Shown: piece by piece, positions 1 through 14,544 of the stretch
Layout: the number at the start of each line of letters is the position of its first letter
How positions within the stretch are numbered: the stretch's first letter is position 1
Translations under genes and position numbers: made by a program
Notes under the pieces: generated by a model
Told to the model about the DNA's origin: nothing
What the model saw: only the letters and a program-made list of their open reading frames with translations
Databases searched by the model: none
Origin: Centropus unirufus
Taxonomy: Eukaryota; Chordata; Aves; Cuculiformes; Centropidae
Direction: 5' to 3'
Assembly (NCBI GenBank): GCA_013397695.1
Contig: VYZI01000087.1
Coordinates: forward strand, 2,238,731 to 2,302,730
Length of the DNA: 64,000 nucleotides

Positions 1-1856
1 GAAGAAATTATTTCACAAATGGCATTTAGTCTAAGCAAGAAATTTCCAATTGCCATGAGAACTGTTAAGAGACAAAAAAAAAGAAAAGATACAACTTCTA
101 ACTGACTCACCTAAAAATATTATGCGTCAGATCTTAGCTAGTCAGCTAACCTTGCCAGATAGTCAGATAGTACAGTCACTGGCACTTGTATGAAAAATAT
201 TTTAAACAGGAACAGAAAAATACATTCCAGCCTATTAATGAGAATGTTTGCAAGCTTTTTGATGGTCACCTCCAAAGCGATCTCTGTCATTCAATGTAAA
301 CAACTCTATTACTGCTTATTTCCTGCCTTCTACAAAACCCAGGTACATGCTAGAGCATAGCAGAATGGGAACAATGCACAAGCACATATTTTTCTCAGGT
401 TGCCTCCCTTTTTATCAAACTTTTGCTATATGGGACTGCATAACAGTAACGAGACAGCACTGAAATAGAAATATGTGCACTCTCAAGATAAGATACTCAT
501 TAGAAAACTGAGGAAGTGGTTTTGTTCTGCCTGTGGACCATACAAATAAACAGCTTGTCCCACTTCTGGACAGTCTTAACTAATGAGGATGAAGAGTGAA
601 GAAAAGTACTCCATGGCTGCTCTTGAAGTGTATTTATCAGACCTAGCAAGATCCAAGGAAAATCTGCAAGGGTTGCTGTCCATGCATTTAAGAATGCTGC
701 AATATAAAAACACTATTTTAACCAAGCACCTTATCAGTAACTTAACACAGTTAAAAACATAATGAAAAAGCAACTCTGCTGCCAACAGAAGGGGAGCTAA
801 ACACTGGTTAAAATTTCAGCCTGTGTAGTACTGAGTTTCTATAATGGCAACAAAGAAAGGAGGGAGAGACAAGCAAGAAAGTTCATCAATAAAAATCCTG
901 ATGATGAACCATTAGTTCATCTTGGAATTTCTTATTCTTTGCAAAGTATCACAGGCCAAATTTGCCCCCAGACACTCCTTTCTCCTTGTCATTACACAAC
1001 TGACCTTGGGAAAATGGCACCTCAAAGGTTAACCGAGCTAATCATAGAACACAAGTACCTTTCCTAAATTTACATTTTCAAGAAAACTATATTCAAGATA
1101 GAGGCTTCAATGTCTCAACCTCCGTGTCTCAGGCACCCTCTCAAACCATGAAAACATCTTCTAGGATCTGCATATCTGATTGGCCAAGGCCCCTAAATAT
1201 AGATGCAAACTTATAAAATAAATTCATGACATAAGCACTAATGAACAGCAACCAAAACCTCCTACTGATGATTCCGATTCCCTTACCATCCAGAGCCTCA
1301 CCTAGATACCTAGCCATGTATCATCCATCCTAAAATTCCACCATCTGAAAAAGATGATCTAAGCACACCAATTCACATTTAATATCAGCAGAAATTAATC
1401 AGGATGCAGATAGAAAGTACCCAAATGCAGAGGGAAGGAGGTTGCCCAGCTGCAGTAAATGTCTTTGGACTGTAAACCACACTGGCTCATTCTAACCATG
1501 GGCAAGAGAAACCCTAGTCACTTCTGCTTTCCCTTCACCCAACAAAACCCTAATGAAAAACAGTTTTAACTTCAAAGAGAAGCACACCTTTCATTTCAGA
1601 CTCACATAAATCCACACATATGAAACACTAAGCCATAAAGACATCCTCAAAATATAAACTATAAGCAGCGATAAAACAGATTTCACAACCTGCACTGCTG
1701 TTGTCATGTCAGGTGGCTCTTACCTCATACTGACCCCTGAAACACACAACTTACTCAATGTCTCCCTCAGTTACACGTAGTCACTAAACTTCTTTTCATT
1801 GCATTATAAACTTTTAACCCTACCATCCCATTCTCTTGTGTGAATGTGTGTGGATG

Positions 1857-1953
<97 letters not shown>

Positions 1954-4900
1954 GCATAAGGTTTTTTGCATGCCCAGGTTTCACAATGGTAATAAATTAT
2001 TGTTTCTTCAACTGGTCCTTGTAAAGAGATTACTATGCCCCAATTGCTACACATTCAGTAAATAGAGTAATGGGTCTGTAAGAGAACAAAACAGGGGAGC
2101 AGACAGACTTATATTAAGAACCCTCAAATTCAGAATTTCACATTCCTGTACTTTTCAGGCAACATATTATACATGTCCTCCAAAGTCCTGGCAAGTTATC
2201 ATTACATTTATTTAAAGAATATATGAAAACATGTAGAAAGCATAGATTTTATTAAGTCTTCCTCAGAGTTTTGCAGAAAGGAAGAGAAAATGCTTGCTAT
2301 AGATTCAGAAAATGAATAGAAACTATATGCATATTTTAATGACATGTAGTCATTTATAGTAGTTTATAGTGTGGTTTACAGTGCATTATTCTGTATTACT
2401 GAAAGAAAATCCAAGACAGAAAACCAGAGGAGGGAAAAGAGACATGCACTGCAAGCATAAATTTTGATCTTAGCTAGCGCTAAGGTCTGGCTGTCTCACC
2501 AGGCAGGCTGGAGTCGCCTGGCACACTCCACACAGAGCCTACCAAGTCCAGAAGGGTTGATCCCAACTGAATCAAGAAAGGAACGGTCCAGGAAAAGCTG
2601 CAACATGTTTCAGACTCTGATTAGTAAATCAACTGTACCAACTTAGCTGGTAGACAGTGAACTTTTTATAGCACAATCTGTCACTGAACAATTAAAATGT
2701 AACTACGTGACTGTGCCAGAACTACAAGCTCTGAATCTTGGACACTCCATCTCCTTCTTACTGCCCTGAAGGAGTGACTTTCCCCCTTTTCAATCCCATA
2801 TGCAGCCTACCCAGCCATACTCTGACCCAGATTCACCGACGGATACTCCTGGGGGCTGATACTCCTGAAAATTCACAGACCTGGACACGTAAAGCTTGCA
2901 ACGTCAGATCAAATTACAACAGGCTTGGAGATAATTTCCACAAAATACTGCCAGAAGCTTAATCTATTTCCCAAGGAAACATAAATCAAAGTATGTCTTT
3001 TAGAGAAACGGGCTCACACCCAGCCAGACGAGGACACTCCCAACGCACTCGGTCCCCAGGCAAACAGTACAGAAGTCTAGTGCTTCTCAAGAACCCTACA
3101 CCACAGTTTTGCATTTCATCCATTCTTTCATGTGGTTATTTCCACGAGTTAAAAGCATCTCCTTGGCAGCCTCATCAGCCACCTATTGATTCTGACATCC
3201 CCCCCAAGTGGCTGTTTAACAAGACTGGACTCCACGGCACCTTCGATTACCATCCCGTTTCAGGCTCTGATCTGGACCCGCAGTGCTCTGGCGGCTCAGA
3301 GCCTGAAGCTGCTGAGCTTCAGCTCCTGCTGTTGTGTGTTGCTTGGCGAACCGCTTCATTCAATGGATCATTACACTATTACATACACAGCTGCTTTCCA
3401 AAGACTGCACGGATTAATTGCTCAGTGCCTTCCAGAGCACCTGCTAGTGCTCTGTACTGCCATAAACTTTTGATCCTCGACATCTCTACTGATCTCCATT
3501 CACATAACCTGGCAGCAGTGATCACATTTAGTCACACGCATAGAGGTAACAGCTGCCATTACCTTCCCTTCAGTTAAACTTTGAAGCAAACAGTGAAACA
3601 GAACTTGGATTTCACTACAGCAGGTGCTGTGCATGCTCGGCAGAAGGCAAGACGTAAGGTAAGCACGGGCAGGGAATGACACGAGCAGAAGTGCGAAAAA
3701 AAAAAAAAAAGCATTACCCTGCTGCACACAATAACACTGCTTCACATCCCAGAAGAAAACCAGCACTGCTATTCAAAGAAGTTCTGCCCTGTCTACCCTG
3801 TGCTCCCACAACACCAAACAGTGGGGAGCACAATTGTTCAGCACCCAGACAAGTGGATTAGAGAATGGATTCTGCTTAAAACCAACCAAAGCCAACAACA
3901 GAATATCTTACACGAGCCAGAAGTGCCCATCTTAGTTCCCTGCAGGAAGTAAGGTTTGCATGGATCAGCTTCAGTCAGTCAGGTAATTTTAGGCTGGAAA
4001 GCCAGACAGGTTGTACATAAATGAAGTTAATTCGAAAACCTTAGAGGCTATCGACCTAGCAATGTATGCTTCACAGAAAAACCTTGATTAACAGTGTAAA
4101 ATTTCATCTGAGACTGGCATTATGGACTATAGAGCCTTGTAAGATAGGGCTCCAGATTCAAAGTCCCCAGGACTCTTTCGGTGTCTGTAGCCACAAGTGA
4201 TGCCTGGATCAGAGCTCAGAGTTATGTACCTAACGGGAGAGAACAAAAAGCCTACAGACATATTCAAAGGAGGCTTGCACAGTTGGAAATCAGGCCATGA
4301 GCATTATTTATTTCAGCAGATATTTTCAATAAGTAAAAATGTTTCAAAGAGGAAAATAAGGGACTCATCACCTAAGTGCTACAAATCAAGACACAGAGAG
4401 GGCATTTTCTGTATGAATATATTTACATTGTCGTGTGTATATACACACAAGTGTATAGCAACATAGTGCACCTAGGAACCAGTTTTCAGAGTCCATGTTT
4501 CTTCCCTCCCAACAATTTGCATTACAAAATATTCCAAAGAAAGTTTCATTTGAGAAAGGCAGAAAGTCTCCTGCAACACAGGCTATGTGCAAATGAGTGC
4601 CCAGCGAAAGAAGAAAGCATTTAGCATCCTTTTTCGAATGTACTTCACAGTGGTTACTGAGGACAATGGCTTTGTTCTCACTTCTGCAGAATTAAAGATT
4701 AACTATACAAGTTGTGCCTTAACAGCCGGGTTTATTCAGAGCAGGAAAGAAACATGGGCCTTGTACAACTCTAAAGGGAACAGGGTGAGGCTTCTTTCAC
4801 AGAAGGACAAAGGCATATGAAGTCAGAAATCTCCTGCAGCACAGCAGTACAGATGTGGCATGAAAAGTAATTCAGCCCATATAAACAGTGAAGTTTAGTG

Positions 4901-7900
4901 CTACAGTCAGTGGCCTGAGGAAGTCGTTACAGTAAGCCACAAAATTATCTGAAAACACAGTTACAAGGATAGAACATGAGAAACAGTGCAGTGCATCTTG
5001 AAAAAGCACCCAACTATCTTTCCAAAGGGTCCTCTGGGGATTTAGCTGCATGACTCACACAAGCTCTACAGAAGCACACCTTTCAAACCCACAAGTTTTT
5101 AAGTAATCAGGTCACACGCAGCTGTCATGCACAGTAACAACAAATTACCCCTAAACCAATAACTTCTTACTGGACTATTCAGCACGGGAGAATTGATTGA
5201 AGGGGTTTGCTTCAGCCAGTTTGTATATTTAACTATCTTAACTAAGATGTACATGTTTTGTGTCAAGAGATAACATGGGGACAGTCTCCAGGCATGATTA
5301 GATAATCTGACGGAATAAATATTCTCTTAGAGTTTACCTTGTTTGGTCCTTGTCTGAAGTTAGGGATAGGGAGCTATGTATATATGCAGGGTGCTTTTGT
5401 AAAACAGCATGCCTTTTTTAGAGGGGCATCCGATTCAGTGCTGAATTGTAAAATAAAAATATTGTTGTCTTTGCTTAGCAGACTTTGTCCTTTTCAATAT
5501 TTTACTGGTGAATGAGTATTTCTCAAAAGCAGAACAACATATTACAGCTCTTCCCTGTCTGGGCGCTGAATTCAAGGAGCCATACATCTCAAGTGGCTAT
5601 TGGTTTCTAATAAAAAATTAAAAGACATCTTCACAAAATGAGATAAGAATAGGGCAAAATCTTCCTACGTGCCTATAAATGTTTACATTCTACTCAATAC
5701 AATAAAACAAAACAAAAATGTTGCCATGTAAAACTGACTTTGGAGAAAGTGTTCTGGAGTGCCTACATCTCACGCACACTTTGATCCACCACATAAGAGG
5801 TGCTCAGGTCTACGAAGCACATTCCACCCCTGTCTTGCTGGCTGGACATGACAGGAAGTCTGGTCGTTGTAAGTTAGCATTAAACATTGCAGAACTGAGC
5901 TGCTAAAGGGAAGGAATAATCTGAAAACAGCTGAAGGCTACACACGTTCATTTTTTCATTTGACCACAGAAACCAAGCTCTAAATACTCAGCTGAAGACT
6001 TACACAAAGATCCCCTGGGTAGCAACTGAAACGCAGCAATTTCAAAAGAGAAAAAAGAGGTGAATTTTAATGTTCCTTTGAAAAGATATTTCACAAAGAG
6101 CAAGAAATGGATTCACTTTTGCAATGACATACTTCTTTTAACGGTATTCAGAATATAAAACAGAAAGAAAATGACAGAATATGAACTTGAGGTTTTCAAT
6201 ACGAATTAAGTTTTATTACTTTATGTCTGAAACAGTACGGAAATTCAGACAGAAATAAATTATGATAACAGCGGGAAAAAAAAAGTCACTCAAGAAATTA
6301 GCACAGTCAACTCTAACATTCTAAGCCAAAAGAAGCACTCAATTCACACTCCTCATTATATGCGGATACTCGTCATTTGTCCCAGAAAGGTACAGATGCT
6401 GTAAATGTTTATTCCATCTCCTCCAAAGGGAAAGACATAACTTTTCCACCACAGCAGGAGTTCACATGGGCATTAACAATTCTTTGAACAGAATTATTTA
6501 ACTTCTTGGGGGGGAGGGGGGAGGTAAAACCCTCATGTAAGTTTAATAATGCAAGCCACTTGCATAAATTCGCTCTTAGATGTTAGTTTTCTAAGTTTCC
6601 CAACCATATCTGACAGCCAAAACGATGCTTGGAACCAATATTTGCTTTCTTTGGCAGGTTATTTTAGCAAGGATTTTTAAAAGCAAAACTAGTTAAACTT
6701 AATTTCAGGGCAAACATGCTGCAGGATAAAATTCACAACATAAAACAATGAAGATTAAATAAAAACCCTTGTTAGCTAGAACTGCGCCCCTGTGGCAACA
6801 CACAAGATAGCCATTACATTCAATTACGCATCCCAGCATTTCACCTTGCCCTGTAAATTGTGCGTGGCCTGATCTGGTCCTGTTATCCACGGGACTATAT
6901 TTTCACATGCACTGTTTCTCCAGTGAGCTTTGATCATTAAATCCAGGTGCAACATTTTGCTGAAAGTAGCGATTTCTACTTGGCAATGTAACCACCTGCA
7001 AACACACCCAGCGCAACCTTGCAGATCGAGAAAAAAAGAAAGCAGCTGCCAGAGCTCCCAATTCTACATATAACTTAATATATTAAATTTATTTTCATTC
7101 ACTCCCTTTCTCAACAAACCTGTGAAATATGAAAACTCAATCTGTTTTAAAGTGTTTTTCAAATCATATTCTGGAGGACAAATTCTGTAAAACATTCTCT
7201 TTAGAGCAGTAATCTCAAGTGATCTTAATGATCTTGAATAATTCTTTTTCAGCGGTTAGATGAAAGATCTGCAACATTAAATGAACTTAAGACGGTAAAT
7301 GTGTTAAAATTGGGCCACATTCATTTTGTTCTACTAACTATGGAAAAATACTACAGAAAAACAGGAGAAGAGAGACGATGTGAAATTATCAGCCGCTGTT
7401 AATCCCAAAATAAAATGTTATGCATGGTCAGTCATACCTTTCTATTAAAACTGAAAATGCATTTAAGAGTCCTACCATCTTAATATAAGGTCTAGACTGA
7501 AGAAGAAAAGAAATGGTTACTATATGTTATAATGAGGTATATCATCAGCATCAAAAGGTCATTATGTAGACTTTAGTCCTCTACTTCATCATTTTACAGC
7601 TACCTCAACACGAGGTCTGCATCTCTGCCATTCCCAAACACCCTGTAAGTATTTCATCCTCTAAGAAACAGAAAGTGTTCATAATAAATTAATACCAACA
7701 GTCCTATTCCATTTTCTCTTTCAACCTTACCTATCCCCTAAGCCCATGGTTTACATAAAAAACAAGCATTTTAACTGCTGCTATGTGACCTTTTTCTAAA
7801 TATGGTGCTCCAGTGTTTTAAATGCAGTTCTTGTTGTGTACTTACACAACTAAATTGCCACTAGGTTTATTTTTCCTTGAGTATTCTCCAATAAATCAAT

Positions 7901-10900
7901 ACTATCAGAAAAAAAAAGGACCTCTCTTTTCCAACTATTAAGGGATTAAAATATTGTGTAAATTATTTTACAAAAGGTCAACTCTTTACATATTAAAAAA
8001 TCCTATATAATCAAAAAGAGAAATCATCTTATATCCTCAACAGAATTTTCTTTGAAATGTGCATGCTTATATTACACACACACACCCGCACATTCAAGCA
8101 AGGTTCCACAGATTTCACAGAACATAAATTCTCCTGGCTCTGAATCATCACTTAATACAAGGGTTTCATGGGAGACAATGCAGAAACTCACATATTTTCC
8201 AGTGACTAATCAAACTCCCGGAGTCACAAACTTTCCCTTACTAATTGTCCTTAAAGCACGTCACATCAGATAAAGAATGAAACGCCCATTATGGATCAGC
8301 TTCCTGGAGATTTACACCTTGCCACCACCTTGCTCTACAAGCTTAAATAGCAGAAACTCTTTAGGCCCCAGCATATTCATGTGCATGTAAATGTGTATAC
8401 CACAATACGAGGAAGTCCGGGGGGCTTTGTTTGATAGTTTGGAACAGCACTCCAAGTCAGCAAGCCCCAGGTGCCATTCTCACAGATATGTCTCATCACA
8501 GAGTAGTGCCAAGCTCTTCTCACTCTTGGCCAGCCCTTCCTTCCCCTCTACCTTTCACTGCTGCCCTCCACCACTATCTCAGCTACAACGGTGCACTTGT
8601 TTGTGGTGCATCGGGTATCCTAGCAAAGAAACAGAGCAGCCGAGTAGCTGATGTGGAGGCAGAAGTGACCCCCGGACACCACAGGGGTGCACCACACACA
8701 CCCATTGTATTGCCAGCCTGGGGCAGCTTGAAGTGGGGAGAAACAACACAGGGTGTGTGACCCAAGGGCCACCACGCAGGCCCATACACAGTTATAAAGG
8801 GTAAACACACAATCAAAATACCCAGCAGAACCATAAGGAAGTGACATGCCGAGCAAGACACTGCAATAAATCACACTGGTAAGTCACAGCTTCACCATCA
8901 TGTATATACTACACATAAATTTGCTTCTTCAATAAAAGGGGTCACTACAAATTAGATAAGGAAAATAATTCCCTCCATTCAAGGAAACTGAAGCTTCCTT
9001 CTCTCATGCATTGCTAAACCGAAAGTTCAGCTCTGTTACAGTTACCTAGATTTGTAGTTCTTAAATTATAAACCCATGAACATGCAATGGTAAATAAGGG
9101 CAACTGGTCCATAGCCCCATCATAGTAGGTCCCACCTGCACTAGGATATCATTGGATGAAAAACACATTCCAGCACCACAAACTCTCCCCTGCTGCATAA
9201 TCCAAGTTGCCAAATGACTTACCAAGCACAAGAGAGCTTCTAAGCCAGCCTGTGCTACAGCAAGGAAAAGTGATGGGAGAAGTCTGTGGTCCACCTCAGA
9301 CTTCTAAGAGATCTGCTTACTTTCCCTGGCAATGGTATCTGATACCAGCTGAAGAGCTACTGCCATGGGATTTAGACGCACAACCCTCCAAAAAGCGTTC
9401 CTTTATTTCTGTGCTTTTTACACTCAAAATGCCTCTCAACATTCACACTATATTTTTATACTTACAATGCTTTGCAGCAGAACTCCCATACTTAAACCAG
9501 CTGTATAGATGAAAAAATGCACCCAAAAAACACAGCCTCTGATTTAAAAAGCTGGAGTTATTGTGCTTTTCACGTATTCGGTAGACAGGGCAAGAGACTC
9601 CAGCAGGCGGCAACTCACAGCAGCAACTAAACTTAGCTCAGGAGCCGCCTTTCATTCTCCCAACTGACTATGTGGGAAGACTATATAAGTTATCTGCTTG
9701 ATATTAGGCCATGAAAATATCAACTCAAAGTTATTTCACATACTGTCAGAAACACTACTCCTATTTATAACCCTCAGTACGCAGGCGCCTGTGCATCCTG
9801 CATCAGTCATGAAATTTTCACCAGGTCAGTATGTCCACAGAGCAGCACTTCTGCAATGCTCACCAAAACTTACTCCTTACTGAAGAAACTGAGTGAATTT
9901 CTCTTACCAAAATCAATAACAGGGCTCCCCTGAAAACAGAGTCAATGTGCACAGCAGAAATAGAAACAAACAAAAAAAAAAGCGCCTGACAAACCAGATG
10001 CTTTGAAGACATTTTGTTAAGGTATTAACACCACACTGCAACATCTAAAGCACAGCAGGGAGCTGGGAGAACACCAAAACACAGCTCCTCAAAGGGAAAA
10101 ATATTTGTCATCAGAAGTTAAACCAATCTTTTCAGAATGATCATTGAGGTAACATAGGATCAACAGCACTGAGATTCTGAGCCCCAGGAGCAGGCCCATC
10201 ACCCACCCAGCAGCAAACTTCAGGTTATCTTTAATGGTTTAAGATGAGGACAATGCCAAACACTAAAAAATGCCATTAACTAAGAGGCAGAAGAAAAAGA
10301 TCCAATATTTTGTAGCCAGCGCCTACCAGTATTTCCCTTAGATGGCCTTAAGAGATATGAGGGCATCTAAAATGTCTCTGTGTATAGAGGAACACCAAGA
10401 TGACTAAAGGAAGCCTAGGCATGGGTGAACACAGTGATAACTAGCTCAGACTTGCTTCCTTCAAGTATTTGCATAGCTCTCTGCAGGCCAAAGTAAGGAG
10501 GCACCTGTTGCTGCCATCCATTGTAACACACTAAGGAAACCCTGCACGCCAAACATCCACAATAAAAATGTTTCTCAAAGGTGCATCTCTCCTTTCTATC
10601 CATTTCAGTTTTGGCAACGGGTTGCTTTGGATCCTGCTGATGTAAGGAAAGCAGATGTAACATACTCACAGCCTTAGCAGCTGAGCACTAAAAAACTTCC
10701 TGGCCTCCCCTAAACCTGAGAAACATTCCATCATGGGCAGCCTCTATCTTCCCATTACTAACCTTTTTCATTCATCTGGAAGTAAGCTTGAAGTTCGCAT
10801 GAAATGGAAAACATTGACAAACTTTACATAACTTTTCTGGAAAGGTGCTCTTTTATCAGTGTCTCCCAACTTTGCAAGCTAAGAAGAAAGGAAAAGCACC

Positions 10901-13900
10901 CAATGGTGACTTAAATTAATTTCTGTTTGGGCCTATAAACCATTACATTTTACAACAGCAGCATCACCATAAACTCAAGAAACTGAGGCCATGCAAAAAA
11001 AGGATCAGAGTTTCCTTACAAACAACCCCATCTTCAGCAAGCCAGATGAGCTTGAACAAGCTCAAACAGCCAGCTTGACCTCATGAAAACTTAAATACTA
11101 TCCAAGAACTTACTTGACTCAACTCTTGACTTGCACTGCTCTACAGGAAAGTAAGATTGTTCATGCACAGGTTAGCAACACCATTAGGACAACTCAGGAA
11201 GGGTGTGAGCAGACACTCATGGGCTGTTCCTTCCTTTCTCATGCAGGTGGGCAGGGAGGACTAGCACTAGTAGAAGAGCTGGTGCATGATGGTCCCTCTC
11301 TGGTTTGTAAAGCTAAAACTGGCCATGTCTTGAAGAATTTAGAAGTTGTGTAGCACTTTAGTTAACTCTTAAGGTAAAAAAAAAAAATTGACACAGAACC
11401 TCAGTTGCCCTCAGTAAGGAGGGTACTTGATATCTATCAGCTTTAACTTTGGGCTTTTGATCTACTGTTAAAAGAGCACATCCTTCTCCAAAGGGCACAA
11501 CCAACCTGTACTCAATCATTCAGAGGAAAATACAGAGCTTTCTCTGCAGTTCATTTTTGTTAGAAAACCCCTTTTGTATATGGCAACTCAAGTCTTCCAG
11601 AAGGTCAATGTAAAATCTCCAGAGTTAGACACTTGGTCTGAGTGGCACAACAGAGACTGTTTAAAGCAGATTTCCCAGCCTTTGTATATCCTCACTTGTT
11701 ACCACACCAAAGGCCTGGATCTAGCAAGAGTTCTCTAAAGAAAGGTACGTCCATTTTATTTACTCATCCAGAGAAATGCATCTGCACTGAGCAGGAAACA
11801 GCCATAATTTTAGCAAATCTTTCATTCTACTCTGAACTGAAACACTGACAGGTTTTAAGGGATCCTTTCAAGAGTAATGCAATTTAAAATACACATTATT
11901 CCCACATTCAGGGCCACGGGGTTGTCTAAACATTTATATCAGTATAGTTAATCTTCCACCTCCCTTACACAGGTCAATTTATTCCAGATTAAGAGTAGAT
12001 GTCTTTTTGTTATCATGCGGCTTAACTTAAATTACTTCCAAAATATTGTTAACCAAACTTGAAAAAGATCCTTGGATCCTCGTAGTAACTAGGAGTCACA
12101 CTGACTTAGAGTGTTCTTCACATATTTACAGTTCACAAGCAAGAAAATTGGCCCTAGGACATCCAAAATTCCCAAAAATGTACAGAATAGTTAAAGGAAA
12201 AAAAAAAAAACACAACACAACTTTTTTCTTCATTTCCAAAGGAAGAGAATTAAAACAAAGTACAAAAGCTGGTCTCCATCACCTCTATCTATTAACAGCC
12301 TATGTTTGTGTCCCAAAGCTTAAGAACTCTCCTCACTATCTGATTTAGAAACACAGATGCAAATATTCAGCTTTCAGCCTTCTGTAAAGAGCAGTTGCCA
12401 AACTTGAGTTAAAAGGTGCACACACACAGGGAAGCCATCTGAACTTTCCCACCCCTACTCAATATTAATTGTTACTGAACTGTAACACATGCAAATAACA
12501 ACCACTAAGATCACATCACAAATATTATGTCTTGTACAGAATAAGTATATTAAACAATAAAATAGTTGAGATGATAATTCTATACTCTCAACTACTTCGT
12601 AAAAAATAGTGGTTTTGTATTTTTCATAAAACCAAAACAATACACCAGTGAATACTTGGGGTCAATCATATATACACTAATGTATATAAGCCAAAAAATT
12701 TTTTCTCCAACCACAAATTTGGAACCACCTCCTCAGTACAGCTCCAGAGAAGCAAAAATTTAAATTTCCTTGTATTGGGTATTCGAGAAGCCCGGCCATT
12801 CAATAATTAAATATGAAAGCTTTGAATCTAAAATTTTTCCACTTTTCAAGCAAAACAAAAGCCTAAGCCTCAGTCAAAAGAAGCAACAAGAACATTTAAA
12901 TAAATAAATAAAATATTTCCTTCCTCTTCAGCAAAAACTCTGTCAGCAAATTAAGGCTGCAGTAACTTTCATTTCAAGTAGATCAGATACCGTTCAGGGT
13001 AAATTGTAACAACTGTTCATATCATATTCTGCAATTATGCCTGCAAAATATGTCTTGACTTTGGCTGGATTCATTGCTTTTTAAGACAAAAAAACCAATA
13101 TTTTTTCATATTGCGCTTTAGAGTACGACATATTCTCAGACCTAAAGTTTCCGTCACTATAAAGGTCACTTAAATGTTGCTCAACTTAAAAAAAAAATGC
13201 TATAGAACTACAGCTCTGGGGAAGCGAGGCAGATGGCCTTTGGGTAAGTTAAAGGTCTATAGCTATAGTCCTTGTTCTAGTAACGATTCCTTGTGTAACT
13301 AGAAGCAAGTTATTAACACCTGAATAATCCAGCAGGGTAAGAGTCACATTATCACATTAAGATATTCTCCTCCTTTTATAAGTGTTAAAACCTACATATA
13401 GATCAAACTACTTAATTATCAGGATGCATTACCACAAATACACCACCTCCAGGAAGCTCTGATAAAAGAAAACTAAGAGTCACGCACTGAAAAATTTGAC
13501 CAAAGCCTGGAATATACAGTCCATACAGCTTTAAATTCAGCCCCTCTGTGCAAACGGCTATGTTAAGTCTTCAATTACACAATCACATACTGGTTTTGCC
13601 AGAGGTCCCTAATGCCTCATTCCTCCCGCTAAGTGGTCAACCTCTGTTTTGTTTTACTCTTATTGCTCTGTGTGTAACCTCAGGCTTTATTTGCTAAGCG
13701 TATGCAAGCCATGATCTCATAACTGAATTATTCATCTCCTTGAGGACTTTTTTTGGGGGCACACGTCACTTCAGGATCTGAGCCTATCAGAACCAGTAAT
13801 GGACTTGCATTCACATGCATAATTATAGGAAGGGACAGAGTCACCCTCATTTTCCACATGAGAAACTGGGGCACTTCAAGATTATGATCCAGAGTACCTG

Positions 13901-14307
13901 TTATTTAGGGTGTCCAGACCCATTTGCTTTTTCCCAGAACATTGCATATGACCACTTTTTCTCCACCAATGATAAAAACATCCTTCAGACAAATGTTCTT
14001 TCATTCCACTACATTACATTTCCAATTGCAGGTCTGGTCTGCACAAGGAATGAGACAGGAATTAACAATAACAGTACCAAATCGAGACTTGTAAGTCAGG
14101 AGCATAAAAGGAAGCTGCAGAGACAATCCAAAACCCATGCAACTTCTCAGTGTCTGGCTTTGCAACATTACAGATCATTGTGCTTTTAGCTTGCTGTGTA
14201 TTTACCAAAAAGCCCTTCTAAAAATCCACAACTTGGACAAACTATTCTCCTTCTTCACATCAATTTATTAGTAACTCCAAGTTCAGGCATACTTTGCAAA
14301 TACTCAC
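1..14307 (-). other. PLCG2: PLCG2 intron 2 (partial)
   Basis: AT-rich intronic sequence with no recognisable exon, RNA gene or transposable element. It contains the long GATA microsatellite at 1,857-1,952, an A run at about 3,698-3,711, a short CA run near 8,076-8,090, a G-run pair at 6,508-6,521, a short TAAA run near 12,897-12,912, and scattered chance open frames of up to 194 codons. The donor GTGAGT is at its upper end (minus strand, 14,302-14,307). Confidence 0.8.
1857..1952. repeat. (GATA)n microsatellite
   Basis: About 24 uninterrupted GATA units (96 bases), flanked on the left by one diverged GGAT. It lies in PLCG2 intron 2. The minus-strand reading as alternating YLSI is a repeat artefact. 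Confidence 0.98.
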
Positions 14308-14503
14308 AGAAACCTTCAATCTTGTCAGCTGTCTTGCTCCATGCTACCTGTCGGGTTTCCATTATGACTTGAATAGTCCTCCTTTCTGGACTACTCTTCT
14401 TAAGACTGAATAGTGTCATAACAGTTCCCAACTCCAAGTTCCTTTTGATCTGGCTTTTCTCATACTCTGGCAGGACTCCATAGTTAATACTCTTTCGAGG
14501 CAT
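14308..14503 (-). CDS. PLCG2: PLCG2 first coding exon (residues 1-65, start of N-terminal PH domain)
   Basis: Translated from the ATG at 14,501-14,503 the exon gives 65 codons plus one base. From about residue 12 it reads PEYEKSQIKRNLELGTVMT, then an SSPERRT segment and a METRQVAWSKTADKIEGF segment, nearly identical to mammalian PLCG2 (AEYEKSQIKRALELGTVMT...). This is the first part of the N-terminal PH domain. The exon ends in GGTTTCT followed by the donor GTGAGT (14,302-14,307), phase 1; the next residue would be the Leu of the mammalian GFLD. The open frame continues to 14,255 but that part is intron. An in-frame TAA (14,528-14,530) precedes the ATG within the same exon, and position -3 is A, so this start is well supported. 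The first 11 residues do not resemble the mammalian N-terminus and are one residue longer. Confidence 0.95.
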
Positions 14504-14544
14504 CTTTTTTTTTTTTAAATCAAAGTTTTATGGTTTTCAGTGTC
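14504..14544 (-). other. PLCG2: PLCG2 exon 2, 5' UTR portion and splice acceptor
   Basis: Forty-one untranslated bases precede the start codon. The acceptor is a long pyrimidine tract (minus strand, about 14,547-14,580, rich in CTTT) ending in TTTTCAG, with the exon starting GACACTG at 14,544. The UTR contains the in-frame stop TAA at 14,528-14,530 and a run of twelve A (14,505-14,516) separated from the ATG by a single G. The acceptor, stop and ATG together fix the beginning of the coding region. Confidence 0.85.

Noticed and set aside
1767..2054. 95-codon minus-strand frame with repeated YLSI
   Set aside because: The repeated segment is the GATA microsatellite read in frame; not a protein gene.
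2993..3577. 194-codon plus-strand open frame
   Set aside because: It lies antisense in PLCG2 intron 2, has no recognisable family or domain and no supporting promoter or splice sites, and overlaps other chance frames.
6508..6524. G7-A-G6 run as a G-quadruplex regulatory element
   Set aside because: Only two long G runs plus a GG are present. A quadruplex is possible only by splitting the runs, and nothing in the surroundings suggests a role.
14255..14307. Extension of the PLCG2 first coding exon beyond GF
   Set aside because: A consensus donor GTGAGT starts exactly where similarity to PLCG2 ends, so the extra codons are intron.
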